DNA from: Arthrobacter citreus
GTDB taxonomy: Bacteria; Actinomycetota; Actinomycetes; Actinomycetales; Micrococcaceae
DNA length: 64,000 nt
Reading direction: 5' to 3'
NCBI RefSeq assembly: GCF_038405225.1
Contig: NZ_CP151657.1
Location: 3,348,001 to 3,412,000, forward strand
This document shows positions 55,049 through 64,000 of this stretch, one piece after another. Each line of letters starts with the position of its first letter. Position 1 is the first letter of the stretch. The notes below the pieces were generated by a model that was not told where the DNA came from, searched no databases, and worked only from the letters and a program-made list of their open reading frames with translations. The position numbers and the translations under genes are program-made.

Positions 55049-55999
55049 TTATTCCGGGCTGCCGGTGCCGTCAACGGCAGCCGGAGGCTGCACCCCGGAC
55101 TGCGTTCCGTCATTGTCGCCGGCCGGTTTTACCGCGTGCCCGCCGAATTGATTCCGCAGTGCGGCCACCATCTTCATCGCCGGCGATTCATCCTGCCGGG
55201 ACGCGAACCTGGCGTAGAGGGCCGCGGTTATGGCGGGCGCCGGAATACCGCCGGCCACCGCTTCCTCCACTGTCCACCGCCCGGCCCCGGAGTCCTCGGC
55301 ATAACCAGCTATCCGGCTCAGTTCGGGATCATCCTCCAGCGCGTTAACCACCAGATCCAGCAGCCACGACCGGATCACCGTGCCGTCCTGCCAGGCATGC
55401 ATGACGCCGGGAACGTTCGTGATGATGTCCTTGGCCGCCAGCAGTTCGTACCCTTCGGCGTAGGCCTGCATGAGGCCGTATTCGATGCCGTTGTGAATCA
55501 TCTTTGCGTAGTGTCCGGCACCGATGCTGCCCGCGTGCACAAAGCTCCGCTCTCGGCTTCCGCCTGGCCGCAGGGCGTCAAACACCGGCATGGCCAGCGC
55601 AATGTCCTCATCGCTGCCGCCCACCATCAGTGCGTAGCCGTTTTCCTGGCCCCAGACACCTCCGGAGACACCGCAGTCGACATAGCGGATACCGGCCGAA
55701 GCCAGCTTTTGCGCGTTCCGGAGGTCGGCGTCGTACCGGGAGTTGCCGCCGTCGATGATCAGATCACCGCTGGACAGCACCTCGGCCAGCTCCGCGATCA
55801 CCGCGTCAGTGACGGCTCCGGCCGGAACCATAACCCACACCACCCGTGGTGAGGGCAGATCCGCAGCCAGCTCCGTCAGCGACATCACATCGCTCACCAC
55901 CGGGTTGCGGTCGAATCCGGTGACGTCGATCCCGTTGCGCCGCAGCCGTTCCCGCATGTGGAAACCCATTTTGCCGAGTCCTATGAGGCCTACATGCAT
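55049..55999 (-). CDS. gnd: 6-phosphogluconate dehydrogenase, decarboxylating (short, NAD-type)
   Basis: A 316-residue enzyme that makes ribulose 5-phosphate from 6-phosphogluconate. [19 protein letters not shown] is the Rossmann start, [28 protein letters not shown] and [18 protein letters not shown] contain the substrate Lys and Asn residues. The length is that of the short, NAD-preferring class rather than the 470-residue NADP class; the ESPAMK segment near the end is intact. The last 25 residues are a variable tail. gnd between dnaN and recF is a conserved actinobacterial arrangement. Works on the product of gntK in this window. Confidence 0.95.
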   Translation of the reverse strand: MHVGLIGLGKMGFHMRERLRRNGIDVTGFDRNPVVSDVMSLTELAADLPSPRVVWVMVPAGAVTDAVIAELAEVLSSGDLIIDGGNSRYDADLRNAQKLASAGIRYVDCGVSGGVWGQENGYALMVGGSDEDIALAMPVFDALRPGGSRERSFVHAGSIGAGHYAKMIHNGIEYGLMQAYAEGYELLAAKDIITNVPGVMHAWQDGTVIRSWLLDLVVNALEDDPELSRIAGYAEDSGAGRWTVEEAVAGGIPAPAITAALYARFASRQDESPAMKMVAALRNQFGGHAVKPAGDNDGTQSGVQPPAAVDGTGSPE

Positions 56000-56043
56000 A
56001 TCGGGTTCCTCTTTCCTGAGTCCTGGCGGGAACGGCCCCGCTG

Positions 56044-57168
56044 CTACTGGTTTGGCAGCCGGACCGGCATCAGCAGGTACCGGTAGTCTTCCCGGTCATC
56101 ACCGGTGAGTTCTTCCTGAGCTGAGATGACGGCGGGCTTGGGCGGTGTCGTAAAGGAGAACCGCACGTATTTGCTGGGGAATGCTCCCAGACCCTCGCTG
56201 AGGTAGTGCGGATTGAAGGCAACCGTGATGTCGTCGCCAATCAGGGACGCTTCCAGTGCCTCGGAAGCCTGTGCGTCCTCGCCCGTGCCTGCATCGAGCG
56301 TGACCTGGCCGTCGGTGAAGGCAAGGCGAACGGGGGTGTTCCGTTCGGCAACCAGGGATACGCGGCGGACGGCCTCCACGAGGGCACTTGTTTCCACGGT
56401 GGCGTGAATTGGCGTGTTGTCCGGGAACAGAGAGCGGATCTTGGGGTAATCCCCGTCCACGAGCAGCGACGTGGTGCGGCGGCCGCCGCTTTCGAAGCCA
56501 ATCAGCTCGCTGTCATCGGAGAACGCAATGTTCAGGTCTCCGCCGCCGCCGAGGGTCTTGGCCACTTCGTTCAGGGTCTTGGCTTTCACCAGCGCGCTGG
56601 TGGAGATTCCCGCGGTGGCCGGTTTCCAGGACAGCTCACGCAGCGCAAGGCGGTACCGGTCAGTGGCGAGGAAGGTGATGAGATCATCTTCGATTTCCAT
56701 CCGGACACCGGTCAGGATGGGCAGGGTGTCATCGCGGCTGGCGGCAATGATGACCTGTGACACGGCCTGGGCGAAGGCATCGCCGTCGACGACGCCGCTG
56801 ACCTCTGGAAGGGCCGGAAGTTCCGGATACTCGGCAACCGGCATGGTGGCCAGGTTGAAGCGGCTGTTCCGGCAGGTCAGCGTGACCTTGGAACCGTCGG
56901 TTTCAACTTCCACGGGTGCCGACGGCAGGCTGCGGCAAATTTCCGCCAGGAGCCGGCCGGAGACCAGGATGGTGCCCTCTTCCGCGATATCGGCGGCAAT
57001 CTGAAGCCGGGCAGAAATTTCGTAGTCGAAGCTGGCAATGCTCAGTGATCCGCTCTCCGCCCTGATCAGCAGGCCCGAGAGAACCGGGACCGGGGGACGC
57101 GGGGAGAGGGAACGCGCTGTCCATGTAACCGCTTCGGCCAGGACATCCCGCTCAACTCTGAACTTCAC
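56044..57168 (-). CDS. dnaN: DNA polymerase III beta clamp
   Basis: A 374-residue sliding clamp that tethers the polymerase. MKFRVERDVLAEAVTWTARS opens domain 1; the three repeated domains follow, with LSPRPPVPVLSGLLIRAE, VSQVIIAASRDDTLPILTGV and the C-terminal YRYLLMPVRLPNQ, the canonical MPxRL end. Lies next to oriC, 566 nt from dnaA. A GTACT-N4-AGTAC palindrome at 57192-57205 lies just upstream of its start and could be part of the promoter. Confidence 0.98.
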   Translation of the reverse strand: MKFRVERDVLAEAVTWTARSLSPRPPVPVLSGLLIRAESGSLSIASFDYEISARLQIAADIAEEGTILVSGRLLAEICRSLPSAPVEVETDGSKVTLTCRNSRFNLATMPVAEYPELPALPEVSGVVDGDAFAQAVSQVIIAASRDDTLPILTGVRMEIEDDLITFLATDRYRLALRELSWKPATAGISTSALVKAKTLNEVAKTLGGGGDLNIAFSDDSELIGFESGGRRTTSLLVDGDYPKIRSLFPDNTPIHATVETSALVEAVRRVSLVAERNTPVRLAFTDGQVTLDAGTGEDAQASEALEASLIGDDITVAFNPHYLSEGLGAFPSKYVRFSFTTPPKPAVISAQEELTGDDREDYRYLLMPVRLPNQ

Positions 57169-57439
57169 TGAAGGGTGCCGCCTTTCACAACGTACTTCTC
57201 AGTACAACTGAATCTTCATGACAAGTGAGGGAGCATCGCGGGCCCTGCAGCGCCGCAGCTGCGCCGCATTCGAGGCACCACCTTGGGATGGAGCCGCGGA
57301 TGACAACAATACTCTGTGTCAGCTTAGCTTCCGACCCGCTGTTCATGCACGGTCTTCGGCTCGCCGCTGATCCCGGGTCTGCTCTTTGCGGAAGACATCC
57401 GATGTTCGTTCAGTGGATGTGCGAGATGTGGTCCGGAAA

Positions 57440-57690
57440 GGTCAGATGTTATTTGGTGGAACTGAATTTCTTAAGGTTCGTAGTGTTAATAACTCCTGTG
57501 GATACTGTGGATAACCCAGCCCATCGTCGCATCATGGCGTTTTAAGCCTGTGGATAACCTGTGGGTCCACGCTGCGGCGAACTCGGCGGGCTGTGGGGAA
57601 CTTTTATGTAATTCCGCGTATCCACAGGGAACTGCTGCCTACAGGGAGTTATCCACCGGGTTATCCACAGCCTTGTCCACATCTGTTAAT
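57440..57690. other. oriC: chromosomal origin oriC
   Basis: In the 565-nt gene-free gap between dnaN and dnaA there are seven DnaA boxes: 57497-57505 (GTATCCACA, -), 57506-57514 (-), 57549-57557 (-), 57618-57626 (GTATCCACA, +), 57649-57657 (TTATCCACC, +), 57661-57669 (+) and 57673-57681 (TTGTCCACA, +). Three are perfect TTATCCACA. Orientation is - - - then + + + +. An AT-rich stretch at about 57440-57495 (GATGTTATTTGGTGGAACTG and TGTTAATAACTCC) is the likely unwinding element. The remaining dnaN-proximal 250 nt hold nothing recognised beyond a small palindrome. Confidence 0.93.
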
Positions 57691-57733
57691 TCGAAGCCCC
57701 TGCGGGGCTGTAAATCCCCGCCACTCCGCGGAT

Positions 57734-59152
57734 TTATGCCTCGCGCTGCTGCTGCTTGATCCGGTTGGTAAGTTCCGTGACCTGGTTGTAGATGGCCCGG
57801 CGCTCCGCCATGAGCTCACGGATTTTCCGGTCCGCGTGGATGACCGTGGTGTGATCCCTGCCCCCGAGCTCCTGTCCAATCTTGGGGAGCGACATGTCCG
57901 TCAGTTCGCGGCACAGGTACATGGCGATCTGCCGGGCGGTCACCAACGTCCGGGTCCGGGATTTCGAGCACAGTTCCTCCAGACTGATCTGGAAGTAGGC
58001 CGCCGTCTGCCCGAGGATCGACGCGGCGGTGATTTCCTGGGCGCCGTCGTCGGTAATCAGGTCCTTGAGGACAATTTCGGCCAACCCAACGTCCACCTGC
58101 TGCCGGTTCAGGCTGGCGAACGCCGTTACCCGGATCAGCGCGCCTTCCAGTTCCCGGATATTCGTGGAGATCTTGGACGCGATGTACTCCAACACATCGT
58201 CCGGGGCGCTGAGGCTGTCGCCGATGGCCTTCTTGCGCAGGATCGCAATCCGGGTTTCAAGCTCCGGCGGCTGGACATCGGTCAACAGGCCCCACTCGAA
58301 GCGGGAGCGCATGCGTTCTTCGAACCCGGAGAGCTGCTTGGGCGGCAGGTCGGAGGTGATGACGACCTGCTTGTTGTGGTTGTGCAGGGCATTAAAGGTG
58401 TGGAAGAACTCTTCCTGTGTGGCGTCCTTGTTGGCCAGGAACTGAATGTCGTCAATGAGCAGGATGTCCACATTGCGGTACAGCTGCTTGAAGCTGGCGC
58501 CTTCGTCATACCGGATCGAGTTGATGAAGTCGTTGGTGAACTCTTCGGAATTCACGTACCGGACGCGGATGCCGGTGTAGAGGTGGCGCGCGTAGTGTCC
58601 GATCGCGTGCAGCAGGTGGGTCTTGCCCAGCCCGGAGTCACCATAGATGAACAGCGGGTTGTAGGCCTTGGCCGGAGCCTCAGCCACCGCCACGGCGGCG
58701 GCGTGGGCAAACCGGTTGGAGGAACCGATGACGAAGGTTTCGAAGACGTACTTGGGGTTCAGCCGGCCAAACTCCTGGGACGTGCTGGGCGGAGTCGGCG
58801 ACGGAGCGCTTTCCCCGCTGGGGACCGGGCTGGGAGCAGGCTGCTCGGGTTCCGGCTCGGGATCCGCCTTCACCGCGGGGATCATGTCCGAGTCAATAAC
58901 GAAGGCACACTGAATGTCGGCCTGGAAGACGCCGCGGAGCACCTCGTCGAGGATGTGTTTGAGCTGGGTCTGGAGGACTTCGCGGGTGAGCTCGTTCGGA
59001 ACGGCCACCAGCAGTGTGGTTCCGATCAGCCCCTGAGCCTGGGCCAAAACCACGAAGCCGCGCTGCCTCGGGGAGACGCGGTCGTCGGTTTCCAGTGTCC
59101 GAATGACCTTGCGCCAGGAACTGCCGACGTCGTTGATTTCGTCCGTGCCCAC
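57734..59152 (-). CDS. dnaA: chromosomal replication initiator DnaA
   Basis: A 472-residue AAA+ initiator from GTG 59152 (GAGAGG upstream). Domain I 1-90; a Pro/Glu/Ser linker 95-128; AAA+ domain with [15 protein letters not shown], Walker [11 protein letters not shown] at 171-180 and Walker [10 protein letters not shown] at 231-239; DNA-binding domain IV with [20 protein letters not shown] and [15 protein letters not shown], the DnaA signature. Flanked by oriC downstream and by a second set of DnaA boxes in its own promoter region, suggesting autoregulation. Confidence 0.98.
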   Translation of the reverse strand: MGTDEINDVGSSWRKVIRTLETDDRVSPRQRGFVVLAQAQGLIGTTLLVAVPNELTREVLQTQLKHILDEVLRGVFQADIQCAFVIDSDMIPAVKADPEPEPEQPAPSPVPSGESAPSPTPPSTSQEFGRLNPKYVFETFVIGSSNRFAHAAAVAVAEAPAKAYNPLFIYGDSGLGKTHLLHAIGHYARHLYTGIRVRYVNSEEFTNDFINSIRYDEGASFKQLYRNVDILLIDDIQFLANKDATQEEFFHTFNALHNHNKQVVITSDLPPKQLSGFEERMRSRFEWGLLTDVQPPELETRIAILRKKAIGDSLSAPDDVLEYIASKISTNIRELEGALIRVTAFASLNRQQVDVGLAEIVLKDLITDDGAQEITAASILGQTAAYFQISLEELCSKSRTRTLVTARQIAMYLCRELTDMSLPKIGQELGGRDHTTVIHADRKIRELMAERRAIYNQVTELTNRIKQQQREA

Positions 59153-59630
59153 AAAAACCTCTCGTGATCGCCCTCAGCGGTCTCAGAAAACATGGAAGCC
59201 CGATCGGGGTTCCGGCGGTTCATCCACAGAGTTATACACAGTTGGTGGATAAAACGCCCGTGGCCAAGCCTAGAGGATGATTTACCCCGGTGGTAGCTGG
59301 ATTCCGGCTGTGGACAGCCGCTGGGACTGGGCTCACATGGCCCCGTGCCGAGGCCCGCGCACGGCAGTTGTCCACAGGTGTGGATGTAATTGTATAAACA
59401 GGGCATGGACGTGATGCCCTGCTGCCCGGTTTGACTGGCGGCGGTCCTGCCCCTAACGTGGAGTAGTCCTTTGTGTCTGCTATCTGCACTCATTCATGCC
59501 CATCAGGGTTCTGGGAATCAGGGTCCAGGTCCGGGTTGAGAGCAGTCAGAACACATGAAATAAGCGCCGCTTGTTCTTCCCCCTTGTCGTAGCAAGCCAG
59601 CGCAACTCAGATTGTCTTGGAGTAACTACC
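59153..59630. promoter_or_regulatory. dnaA-rpmH divergent promoter region with DnaA boxes
   Basis: A 478-nt gene-free interval. DnaA boxes: perfect TTGTCCACA at 59368-59376 (+); single-mismatch forms TCATCCACA 59220-59228 (+), TTATACACA 59232-59240 (+), TTATCCACC 59244-59252 (-) and CTGTCCACA 59309-59317 (-). They concentrate near dnaA, as expected for dnaA autoregulation. The rpmH promoter must lie between about 59440 and 59600 but no clear -35/-10 pair was fixed. Confidence 0.75.
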
Positions 59631-59768
59631 GTGAGCAAGCGGACTTTTCAGCCGAATAACCGCCGTCGTGCCAAGAAGCACGGCTTCCGCCTTCGCATGC
59701 GTACCCGTGCCGGCCGTGGAATCCTTTCCGCACGCCGCGCCAAGGGCCGTACCGAACTGTCGGCATAA
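59631..59768 (+). CDS. rpmH: ribosomal protein L34
   Basis: A 45-residue basic protein from GTG 59631 (GGAG 9 nt upstream): [20 protein letters not shown], then [21 protein letters not shown] textbook bL34 of the large subunit. First gene of rpmH-rnpA-yidD-yidC-jag-rsmG. The frame is open 20 codons further upstream but that part is not conserved. Confidence 0.98.
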   Translation: MSKRTFQPNNRRRAKKHGFRLRMRTRAGRGILSARRAKGRTELSA

Positions 59769-59830
59769 ATAGCCTCAAGTTTGTCGATGCTGCCTACAAG
59801 CAGCCCCGTCTTCGATTCCAGGTGGTCTGA

Positions 59831-60199
59831 ATGCTGGCCGTAGGGAACCGGGTGCGGACATCGGCCGATTTTTCTTTTACTGTACGTTCCGGTGCCCGCA
59901 GTGGGCGCCGGAACGTCGTGTTATATGCGGTGTCCAAGGGGCCAGCCCCTACCCGCGTAGGCTTCATCGTCGCGAAAAGCGTCGGGAACGCCGTGACACG
60001 GAACCTCGTTAAGAGAAGACTGAGAGAAGCAGCTGCCCAAAGTCTGCGTGAGTATCCCACCGGGTTCGATATTGTCGTCCGTGCGTTGCCGCCGGCGGCA
60101 ACCGCGTCGTGGCAGGAGCTTCGCACGGATTACCTTGGTGCGCTGCGCACCTGTGCGGGGAAACTTGACCGCACCCGAACTCCGAGCCAGAAGGGGTGA
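59831..60199 (+). CDS. rnpA: ribonuclease P protein component
   Basis: A 122-residue basic protein that assists the RNase P RNA in cutting tRNA 5' leaders. [40 protein letters not shown] and RRLREAA give the RNR-type motif (here [11 protein letters not shown]), and [14 protein letters not shown] follows. Slightly unusual Leu in the R-N-x-V-K-R-R-L-R-E motif. 62 nt after rpmH. Confidence 0.96.
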   Translation: MLAVGNRVRTSADFSFTVRSGARSGRRNVVLYAVSKGPAPTRVGFIVAKSVGNAVTRNLVKRRLREAAAQSLREYPTGFDIVVRALPPAATASWQELRTDYLGALRTCAGKLDRTRTPSQKG

Positions 60200-60206
60200 A
60201 ACGCTG

Positions 60207-60578
60207 ATGAGCCGTTCCGGGACCGATCCGGTAAGGGCTGTTCCGGCGATTGCCCGCGGCGTATGGAATCTTCCACGCTTCCTTCTGATGGGCTTCTTAA
60301 TGGCCTACCGCAAAACCATTTCGCCTCTGTACGGACCGGTCTGCAGGTTTTTTCCCTCCTGTTCCGCATATGCTCTTGAAGCCGTAACTGTTCACGGTGC
60401 CGTCCGCGGCACCTGGTTGGCGGCGCGCCGGCTTGCCCGCTGCCATCCGTGGAACGACGGCGGCGTGGACCATGTCCCGCCTGGACACAGGATTTGGGAC
60501 CAGGAAAAGGTTCCGAGGATTATTGTGCTGAATCATCCCGTGATTCCAGCCGACGAAGACAGCCGCGAAGCGGCTTAG
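60207..60578 (+). CDS. yidD: membrane protein insertion efficiency factor YidD
   Basis: A 123-residue protein: [40 protein letters not shown] with the family's three Cys, and [15 protein letters not shown]. YidD lies on the inner face of the membrane by an amphipathic helix and aids YidC. It starts 7 nt after rnpA (AAGGGG ribosome site) and ends 8 nt before yidC. The C-terminal 25 residues are a variable extension. Confidence 0.95.
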   Translation: MSRSGTDPVRAVPAIARGVWNLPRFLLMGFLMAYRKTISPLYGPVCRFFPSCSAYALEAVTVHGAVRGTWLAARRLARCHPWNDGGVDHVPPGHRIWDQEKVPRIIVLNHPVIPADEDSREAA

Positions 60579-60586
60579 GAGAGTAA

Positions 60587-61549
60587 ATGGGTTTCTTCGA
60601 GACGATACTGTTCCCCTTTAAGTGGGTAGTGTCCTGGATTATGTGGATCTTCCACGAGGGATTTGTCTTCCTCGGGATGGACGAAGCATCGGGCTGGACC
60701 TGGACGTTGTCCATCATCGGCCTCGTCATCGTGATCCGTGCCGCGCTGATTCCGGTCTTCGTGAAGCAGATCAAGGCCCAGCGCGGGATGCAGTCGCTGC
60801 AGCCGGACCTGAAGAAACTCCAGCAGAAGTACAAGGGCAAGACCGACCAGCTTTCGCGTCAGGCAATGACGCAGGAGCAGATGGCGCTCTACAAGAAGCA
60901 CGGGACCAACCCGTTTGCCGCCTGCCTGCCAATGCTGATCCAGATGCCGTTCTTCTTCGCCCTGTTCCAGGTGCTGAACGGTGTATCGAAGGCCAGCGAC
61001 AGCGGCGAAAAAATTGGTGCCCTGTCACCGGAAGCCATCCAGCAGTTTGATGCGGCCACCATTCTCGGCGCTCCGCTATCCTCCTCGCTGCTGCACGGCG
61101 GCGGCGGAGACGGCCAGGTGGCCGTCGTCATCCTCTCCATCATCATGATCCTGGCCATGACCGCTTCGCAGTTCATCACGCAGAAGCAGATCATGTCCAA
61201 GAACATGTCCGAGGAAGCCTTGGCCAGCCCGTTCATGCGGCAGCAGAAGATGATGCTCTACATCCTGCCGTTGGTCTTCGGCATCGGTGGCATCAACTTC
61301 CCGATCGGTGTGCTCATCTACTGGACCACCACCAACCTCTGGACCATGGGTCAGCAGTTCTTCGTTATCCGCCGGATGCCGACTCCCGGCTCCCCCGCAG
61401 CGAAGGCGCTGGCCGACCGCCGCGCCAAGAAGGGTCTGCCAATGACCCCGCTTCTGGGGGAGGCCAAGGGCGACGCCGCCGAGCCTGCGCCGGTGGCCAC
61501 TAAAACCCAGCGTCAGCAGCCCCAGCGGAAGAACAGGAAAAGGCGATGA
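60587..61549 (+). CDS. yidC: membrane protein insertase YidC
   Basis: A 320-residue Oxa1/YidC insertase with five membrane segments. WIMWIFHEGFVFLG, WTWTLSIIGLVIVIRAALIP with the conserved hydrophilic-groove Arg, the cytosolic loop LKKLQQKYKGKTDQLSRQAM, NPFAACLPMLIQMPFFFALF, and FPIGVLIYWTTTNLWTMGQQ are all typical. The C-terminus is basic (RKNRKRR), which can contact ribosomes. Overlaps jag by 4 nt (ATGA). Confidence 0.97.
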   Translation: MGFFETILFPFKWVVSWIMWIFHEGFVFLGMDEASGWTWTLSIIGLVIVIRAALIPVFVKQIKAQRGMQSLQPDLKKLQQKYKGKTDQLSRQAMTQEQMALYKKHGTNPFAACLPMLIQMPFFFALFQVLNGVSKASDSGEKIGALSPEAIQQFDAATILGAPLSSSLLHGGGGDGQVAVVILSIIMILAMTASQFITQKQIMSKNMSEEALASPFMRQQKMMLYILPLVFGIGGINFPIGVLIYWTTTNLWTMGQQFFVIRRMPTPGSPAAKALADRRAKKGLPMTPLLGEAKGDAAEPAPVATKTQRQQPQRKNRKRR

Positions 61550-62118
61550 CCTCCGAGCCCGTGGCGGAATCCTCTGACAATGCATCCGAGCTTGTGGAAG
61601 AAGCCCCGGTTGCTGCGGATGAGATGGCGGAACCGCGCGGTCCCGGACGCCTCGAAGAAGAGGGCGACGTAGCGGCGGACTATCTCGAGGAACTGCTTGA
61701 TATTGCCGATATTGACGGCGACATCGACATTGAGGTTCGTCACGGGCGGACCTACATTTCCATCGTTGCCGAAGAGGGTGACACCACGGGCCTGCAGGCC
61801 CTGGTGGGAGGGGACGGCGCAGTCCTCGAGGCATTGCAGGAGCTGACCCGGCTGGCGGTCCTCACGGCCACGGAGAGCCGTTCGCGGCTGGTCCTGGACA
61901 TCACCGGCTACCGCAGGGAGCGGGGCGCGCAGCTGCAGGTCATAGCCGAGCAGGCAGTGAGCAGGGCCAAGGAAGACGGACAGGACGTAGCGCTGCGTCC
62001 GATGAGCGCCTATGAACGCAAGATTGTCCACGACGCCGTTGCGGACCTGGGACTCGTCAGCGAGTCCGAGGGCGAAGGGGAAGAGCGCCACATAGTGGTG
62101 TCGCTGCCTGAATCGTAG
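61546..62118 (+). CDS. jag: Jag/KhpB RNA-binding protein (KH-R3H)
   Basis: A 190-residue protein. The first 40 residues are acidic and disordered; a KH-like domain spans about 45-120 (EELLDIADIDGDIDIEVRHG, then VGGDGAVLEALQELTRLAV with the GxxG-type loop GGDG) and R3H spans 125-190 (MSAYERKIVHDAV with the R-x3-H motif). Jag/KhpB binds RNA and affects cell division and elongation in Gram-positives. Cotranscribed with yidC. Confidence 0.94.
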   Translation: MTSEPVAESSDNASELVEEAPVAADEMAEPRGPGRLEEEGDVAADYLEELLDIADIDGDIDIEVRHGRTYISIVAEEGDTTGLQALVGGDGAVLEALQELTRLAVLTATESRSRLVLDITGYRRERGAQLQVIAEQAVSRAKEDGQDVALRPMSAYERKIVHDAVADLGLVSESEGEGEERHIVVSLPES

Positions 62119-62165
62119 GGCACATTCGTAGCTGGAAAACTGCACCGCAGACAAGGAATTACCAC

Positions 62166-62798
62166 GTGGTTGAAACAACGCCCGCTGAACGCACGGCGGC
62201 GGAAAAGATTTTTGGTTCCCGGCTTGAACTGGCCGAGCGCTACGTAGAACACCTGGCGACGTCCGGCATGGAACGCGGACTGTTGGGCCCGCGGGAGGTT
62301 CCCAGGCTGTGGAGCCGGCACGTCTTGAACTGCGCCGTCGTGGCTGACCTGATTGACGAAAACGCACGGGTGGCCGACGTCGGCAGCGGCGCCGGCCTGC
62401 CCGGGCTTTGCCTGGCGATTGCCCGCCCGGATCTGCAGCTGACCCTCATTGAACCGCTCGAGCGCCGGGTGATCTGGCTTAATGAGGTCGTTGAGGATCT
62501 GGGCCTGGAAAATGTCACTGTGATCCGCGGACGCGCCGAGCAGGTTATCGACGACGTCGAGGCGGATGTTGTCACGGCCCGCGCGGTTTCCGCCCTGGGC
62601 TCGCTGGCCGGACTGACGATTCCCCTGTTGAAGGGGAAGGGCGTGGTGCTGGCCATCAAGGGCCGAAGCGCGGAAGAAGAGATACAAAAGGCAGCCAAAG
62701 CCATCCGCAAGCTTGGGGGCAGGGAAACCTCGATCCTGACCGCGGGTGAGGGTCTGCTTGAGGAGCACACGACGGTGGTCCGCATCCGCGTCGGGTAG
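62166..62798 (+). CDS. rsmG: 16S rRNA (guanine-N7) methyltransferase RsmG
   Basis: A 210-residue SAM enzyme that methylates G527 of 16S rRNA. Start GTG 62166. RLWSRHVLNCAVVADLI, VADVGSGAGLPGLCLAIARP (SAM loop), LIEPLERRVIWLNEVVEDLG and VTARAVSALGSL are family motifs. Loss of RsmG gives low-level streptomycin resistance in many bacteria. 47 nt after jag. The start codon lies inside a perfect ACCACGTGGT palindrome (62161-62170). Confidence 0.97.
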   Translation: MVETTPAERTAAEKIFGSRLELAERYVEHLATSGMERGLLGPREVPRLWSRHVLNCAVVADLIDENARVADVGSGAGLPGLCLAIARPDLQLTLIEPLERRVIWLNEVVEDLGLENVTVIRGRAEQVIDDVEADVVTARAVSALGSLAGLTIPLLKGKGVVLAIKGRSAEEEIQKAAKAIRKLGGRETSILTAGEGLLEEHTTVVRIRVG

Positions 62799-62902
62799 CG
62801 GGCATGATCTTATGCACACACCGGGTGTGATCCGGGATATTTGCCGGGCACCGGATAGGCTAGATGAACTGATGCCTATGTTTGGAAAGTGAGCCTGTCC
62901 AG

Positions 62903-64000
62903 GTGAGTGCGCGCCGTGATTCCGCTGCAAAACGGATTCCACCCTTTGCAGCGTTGGGTTCTGCCCTCTCGGCACAGTTCTCCAGGATTCAACCCCAAAT
63001 GTTTGCAAACAACCAAACAGCGGTTCCGGCTGCTCAGCCTGAGCCGGTTCCGCAAGCGATAGAAGCTCCGATGGACAAAGCTGTTGTTCCCGAGCAGGTT
63101 GTCCCGGGGACCGTCCATCCGGAATCTGCTGCGGCAGGCTCAGTTAAGGTGGAGTCCGTTCCTCCGGCGCCTGCCCCAGTCGAGCTTCACACTGCGACGC
63201 CGGCACCTGATACGGCACAAACCGTTCCACGTGAAACATTGGACAGCGTTTTCACCCTGCCCGCAGCTGATGAAGCTGCCGGCCCCGAGGCTATCGAAGG
63301 TGGTGTATCTGACTCGGCGGTCGTGCCGTCGACGTCGGTGGACGTTATGGACCTAATGGACGAAAGCACTCCCCTTGCCCGGGAACTGGCACATGAAAAC
63401 CGCCGGCGTGAGAAATTACGCGGACGTGTTCTGCCGCGGCCCGCTGAAACCCGGATAATGACGGTCAGCAACCAAAAAGGCGGTGTCGGGAAGACGACCA
63501 CCACTGTTAACCTGGCGGCGGCTCTGGCCAGCGCCGGACTTAACGTGCTCGTCATCGACATTGACCCGCAGGGCAATGCCTCCACCGCACTCGGAATTGA
63601 TCACCACGCCGAGGTGGAGAGCATCTACGACGTTCTCATTGACGATCTGCCGCTGGCGAATGTTGTGGCTCAGTGCCCGGATATCTCGAATCTGATCTGT
63701 GCTCCCGCCACCATCCACCTGGCCGGCGCTGAAATTGAGCTGGTCTCCCTGGTGGCCAGGGAACAGCGGCTGCGGAGGGCGATTGATACATACGCCGCTG
63801 AGCGGGAGCGGCGTGGCGAGGAAAGGCTCGACTACATCTTCATTGACTGCCCCCCGAGTCTGGGGTTGCTGACCGTCAATGCTTTTGTTGCCGCCAAGGA
63901 AGTCCTCATCCCCATCCAGTGTGAGTACTACGCCCTGGAGGGGTTGAGCCAGCTGCTGAAGAACATTGAGATGATCCAGAAGCACCTGAACGCCGACTTG
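62903..64000 (+). CDS. parA: chromosome partitioning ATPase ParA (3' end outside window)
   Basis: Open from GTG 62903 to the window edge (366 codons). The ParA fold begins at about residue 186: MTVSNQKGGVGKTTTTVNLA (deviant Walker A KGGVGKTT), then VLVIDIDPQGNASTALGI, YIFIDCPPSLGLLTVNAF and ECEYYALEGL-type region QCEYYALEGLSQLL. The 185-residue N-terminal extension is Pro/Ala/Val-rich, presumably disordered, and includes TVPRETLDSV, encoded by a parS-like site, then ARELAHENRRREKLRG. A TGA six codons upstream of the GTG limits the frame. No good ribosome site precedes it; ATG 62999 is another candidate start. parB is expected just beyond the window. Confidence 0.92.
   Translation, partial: MSARRDSAAKRIPPFAALGSALSAQFSRIQPQMFANNQTAVPAAQPEPVPQAIEAPMDKAVVPEQVVPGTVHPESAAAGSVKVESVPPAPAPVELHTATPAPDTAQTVPRETLDSVFTLPAADEAAGPEAIEGGVSDSAVVPSTSVDVMDLMDESTPLARELAHENRRREKLRGRVLPRPAETRIMTVSNQKGGVGKTTTTVNLAAALASAGLNVLVIDIDPQGNASTALGIDHHAEVESIYDVLIDDLPLANVVAQCPDISNLICAPATIHLAGAEIELVSLVAREQRLRRAIDTYAAERERRGEERLDYIFIDCPPSLGLLTVNAFVAAKEVLIPIQCEYYALEGLSQLLKNIEMIQKHLNADL
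63223..63238. other. parS: parS-like centromere site inside parA
   Basis: CGTTCCACGTGAAACA matches the consensus TGTTTCACGTGAAACA at 14 of 16 positions. It is translated within the ParA N-terminal extension as V-P-R-E-T; mycobacterial ParA carries the equivalent V-S-R-E-T. Location 4-6 kb from oriC is where ParB-loading sites are expected. Confidence 0.85.

Noticed and set aside
57593-59167. 524-codon plus-strand open frame opposite dnaA and part of oriC
   Set aside because: Overlaps dnaA entirely and crosses oriC DnaA boxes; no ribosome site or motif.
62161-62170. second parS site at the rsmG start (ACCACGTGGT)
   Set aside because: Shares only the CACGTG core with parS; flanks do not match GTTT...AAAC on the left side.

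Overview
The window is high-GC actinobacterial chromosome around the replication origin. The gene set (dnaA-dnaN-gnd-recF-dciA-gyrB-gyrA, a DUF3566 protein, tRNA-Ile and tRNA-Ala flanking a DLW-39 microprotein, ppiA, a rhomboid protease, crgA, a class E sortase, trpG and the pknB-pknA-pbpA-rodA-pstP-fhaB-fhaA block) points to Micrococcaceae, most likely an Arthrobacter-like organism. That placement is inference from gene content and order; no 16S gene is present.

Left part, about 1-30.5 kb, is accessory metabolism. It holds a phosphoketolase; a three-domain LigD and, 8 kb away, Ku (bacterial NHEJ); a thiamine salvage operon (thiM-thiE-thiD/tenA) under a TPP riboswitch; SoxR with a SoxR-type operator in front of a flavin reductase; an operon of an acyl-CoA dehydrogenase-fold protein, a PIG-L deacetylase/NodS-like methyltransferase fusion and a family 2 glycosyltransferase; a stress group (DUF4383, SDR, FAD/Rieske oxidoreductase, SRPBCC, Dps); a gluconate cluster (gntR-gntK-gntP); a CPA1 antiporter; and an HTH-less LysR effector-domain protein divergent from a DUF5997 gene.

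Middle part, about 30.6-48 kb, is the growth and division block. After tRNA-Leu come fhaA, fhaB, pstP, rodA, pbpA, a pknA-like kinase and pknB, whose stop codons and starts abut or overlap, so they probably form one operon. It converges on a sortase-small membrane protein-trpG operon. Then follow crgA, a gene-free stretch carrying an unexpected cluster of DnaA boxes, a rhomboid protease, ppiA, a protein with eight 11-residue repeats, an EamA transporter, a 10-bp tandem repeat and two tRNAs.

Right part, about 47.6-64 kb, is the origin itself. gyrA, gyrB, dciA, recF, gnd, dnaN and dnaA read leftwards; oriC lies between dnaN and dnaA. rpmH, rnpA, yidD, yidC, jag, rsmG and parA read rightwards, with a parS-like site inside parA, which runs off the window end. 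The least explained items are the second DnaA-box cluster at 42.9-43.0 kb, the deacetylase/methyltransferase/glycosyltransferase operon at 15.3-18.4 kb and the 11-mer repeat protein at 44.9 kb.
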